Assembly (NCBI GenBank): GCA_024636075.1
Contig: JAGXHS010000147.1
Span: 1 to 13,835, forward strand
Length of the DNA: 13,835 bases
Direction of reading: 5' to 3'
From: Propionibacteriaceae bacterium
GTDB lineage: Bacteria > Actinomycetota > Actinomycetes > Propionibacteriales > Propionibacteriaceae
How positions within the stretch are numbered: the stretch's first letter is position 1; every line of letters starts with the position of its first letter. A program made the translations under genes and the position numbers. This document shows, one piece after another, positions 12,156 to 13,835 of this stretch. A model generated the notes under the pieces. It worked only from the letters and a program-made list of their open reading frames with translations. It was not told the DNA's origin and did no database searches.

Positions 12156-13807
12156 ATGACCAATCCCTTGTTGATCGAGAGCAGCTTGCCGTACCACTTG
12201 CCCGATTTCGCGCGGATCGAGACCGATCACTATCGCGAGGCTCTGCTGGCGGGGATCGAAGAGCATCGGGACGAGATCGACGCCATTGCCAACAATCCTG
12301 AGGCGCCAACCTTCGACAACACCCTCGCCGCGCTGGAGCGTGCGGGCCGCACCCTGCACCGTGCGGCGATGGTCTTCTTCAACAAGCTGTCGAGTGATTC
12401 CGATGACCAGTTGCGTGACCTTGACACCGAGTTCGCGCCGATTCTCTCGGCTCACCACGACGCACTCTGGCTGAGCGGCACGATGCACGACCGGGTCGAA
12501 GCCGTGCACGCCGCCATCAGGGAAGACAGTCTCGATGACGAGTCGCGCTACTTGGTGGAGCGCTACCTGGTACGGTTCCAACTCGCCGGCGCCGGGTTGG
12601 GAGACGACCAGAAGGCGGAGTTGAGCGCGATGAACCAGCGACTGGCCGAGCTCACCACCCGCTTCGACATCAACCTGTTTCACGAGACGACCGATCTTGC
12701 GGTGGCCTTCGACCACGTCGAGGAACTCGACGGGTTGTCCGCGGGAGAGCTGTCCGCGTGCGCCGAGGCCGCCGCTCATCGCCAACTGGCGGGCAAGTAC
12801 GTCGTCTCCTTGGTGCTGTACTCGGTACATCCCTTCCTGGCCAGACTCACCAATCGGGAATCACGTCGTCGGGTATACGCCGCGACTGCGCAACGGGCCA
12901 ATCGCGGCAACGATCGCGACAACAACCCCGTGGTCCGCGAGATCACGGCGCTACGCGCGAAGCGGGCAGGGCTGCTCGGCTTCGACAGCCATGCCGCGGC
13001 GTCGGTGGCGGACCAGACCGCCGGCAGCACAGCGGCCATCGAAGAGGTGATCTACCCGCTGGCAGGCCCGGCGTTGGTCAATCTGGAACGCGAGGCAACA
13101 GACCTGCAGCAGGTGATCGACGAGACCCAGGCTGCATCCGGGCAGCCAGGCTTCGAGCTGGCGCCGTGGGACTGGCCGTTCTATGCTGAGCAGATCCGTC
13201 GCAGCCGCTTCGACATCGACAGCGCAGCTCTGCGTCCCTATTTCGAATGCGACCGGGTGCTGTTCGACGGCGTCTTCCACGCAGCGACGATGCTCTACGG
13301 CGTCACGTTCGGCGAGCGAACCGACCTGCAGGGTTACCACCCGTGGGTTCGCATCTTCGAGGTGTTCGACACCGACGGAACAGCAATCGGGCTCTTTCTG
13401 CTCGACGTGTACGCCCGAGACTCCAAGCGTGGCGGTGCCTGGATGAACAACCTCGTCGACCAGAGCCACCTGTTCGCCGAGCGCCCGGTGATCTGCAACA
13501 ACCTGAACGTTCCCCGCCCGGAGCCGGGTGCGCCGACACTGCTGACCCTCGACGAGGTGCGCACCATGTTCCACGAGTTCGGTCATGCGCTGCACGGCTT
13601 GTTCTCCAACGCCCACTGGCCAATGCTGTCCGGAACGGCAGTGTCCCGGGACTTCGTCGAGTTTCCCAGCCAGGTGAACGAGATGTGGATCACCTGGCCG
13701 GAGGTGATCGAGAACTACGCGCGACACATCGACAGCGAGGAAGCCATCGACCCGGCGATCCTGGATCGAATCCGTGCCAGCGAGAGCTTCAATGAGGGGT
13801 TCGCCAC
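12156..13807 (+). CDS. dcp: M3 family peptidyl-dipeptidase Dcp, 3' truncated by contig end
   Basis: Zinc metallopeptidase of family M3 (Dcp/oligopeptidase A group), a cytoplasmic enzyme cleaving short peptides; Dcp members release C-terminal dipeptides. The catalytic motif HEFGH is at residues 473-477, with zinc ligands His473 and His477 and catalytic Glu474. The third ligand is Glu502 in SRDFVEFPSQVNEMW. The long helical N-terminal region (LPYHLPDFARIETDHYREAL...) and WPFYAEQIRRSRFDID are typical. About 550 codons are present of an expected ~680. Genomic sequence stops at 13807, after GFA and two bases of the next codon. The frame continues to 13835 only through adapter sequence, so the apparent C-terminus TCLLYTSDAA is artificial. 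The Dcp versus oligopeptidase A choice is by overall likeness. Confidence 0.93.
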
Positions 13808-13835
13808 CTGTCTCTTATACACATCTGACGCTGCC
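13808..13835. other. Illumina Nextera (Tn5 mosaic end) adapter remnant
   Basis: CTGTCTCTTATACACATCT at 13808-13826 is the reverse complement of the Tn5 mosaic end used in Nextera libraries. It is followed by GACGCTGCC, the first bases of the reverse complement of the Nextera read-1 adapter tail. The composition breaks sharply from the GC-rich surroundings. This is library sequence, not organism DNA. Confidence 0.98.

Noticed and set aside
13808..13835. AT-richer tail as a transposon end or integration site
   Set aside because: It matches the synthetic Nextera mosaic end and continues into adapter bases, so it is library sequence rather than a natural Tn5-like element.

Overview
The window is GC-rich, densely coded DNA from an actinobacterium (class Actinomycetes, genus not determinable from sequence alone). 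The best evidence is gene order. From memory of Mycobacterium tuberculosis, the block CDP-alcohol phosphatidyltransferase - DUF881 - small basic protein - DUF881 - gcvH - garA - MerR (ftsR) - DUF151 nuclease - MerR - gcvP matches Rv1822-Rv1832 almost gene for gene. The window looks like a whole assembled contig: the first gene is cut at the left edge, and the right edge is cut by sequencing adapter.

Layout. (1) 1-2560, plus strand: the 3' part of a CDP-alcohol phosphatidyltransferase, then a membrane block of two DUF881 proteins around a DUF1290 small basic protein. (2) 2640-5653, plus strand: gcvH, a zinc-ribbon/FHA protein of the GarA/OdhI type, an FtsR-type MerR regulator, a DUF151 nuclease-like protein and a second MerR regulator. 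(3) 5720-9680, plus strand: gcvP and a YihY-family membrane protein with a repetitive charged tail. (4) 9714-10934, minus strand: a PPi-type phosphofructokinase, convergent with the YihY gene across a perfect bidirectional hairpin. (5) 11026-13807, plus strand: a small TadE/TadG-like membrane protein, a YciO-type Sua5/YrdC protein and the first ~550 codons of an M3 peptidyl-dipeptidase.

How the genes fit together. GcvH and GcvP are two of the four glycine-cleavage components; gcvT and lpd are not in the window. GarA/OdhI proteins control 2-oxoglutarate use in relatives, and FtsR and the second MerR are linked to cell division and growth control there. The region therefore reads as a conserved actinobacterial core block joining one-carbon and 2-oxoglutarate metabolism to division control. 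The right half is ordinary metabolic and housekeeping content.

I found no mobile element, CRISPR array, RNA gene or defence system, and no strong candidate for a new biological system. The main extra signals are: a shared -10 hexamer placed exactly 6 nt before the start codon of five genes, which suggests leaderless transcripts; a 15-bp in-frame tandem repeat; a 10-bp perfect terminator-like inverted repeat; and Illumina Nextera adapter sequence at 13808-13835, which creates a false C-terminus on the last protein.
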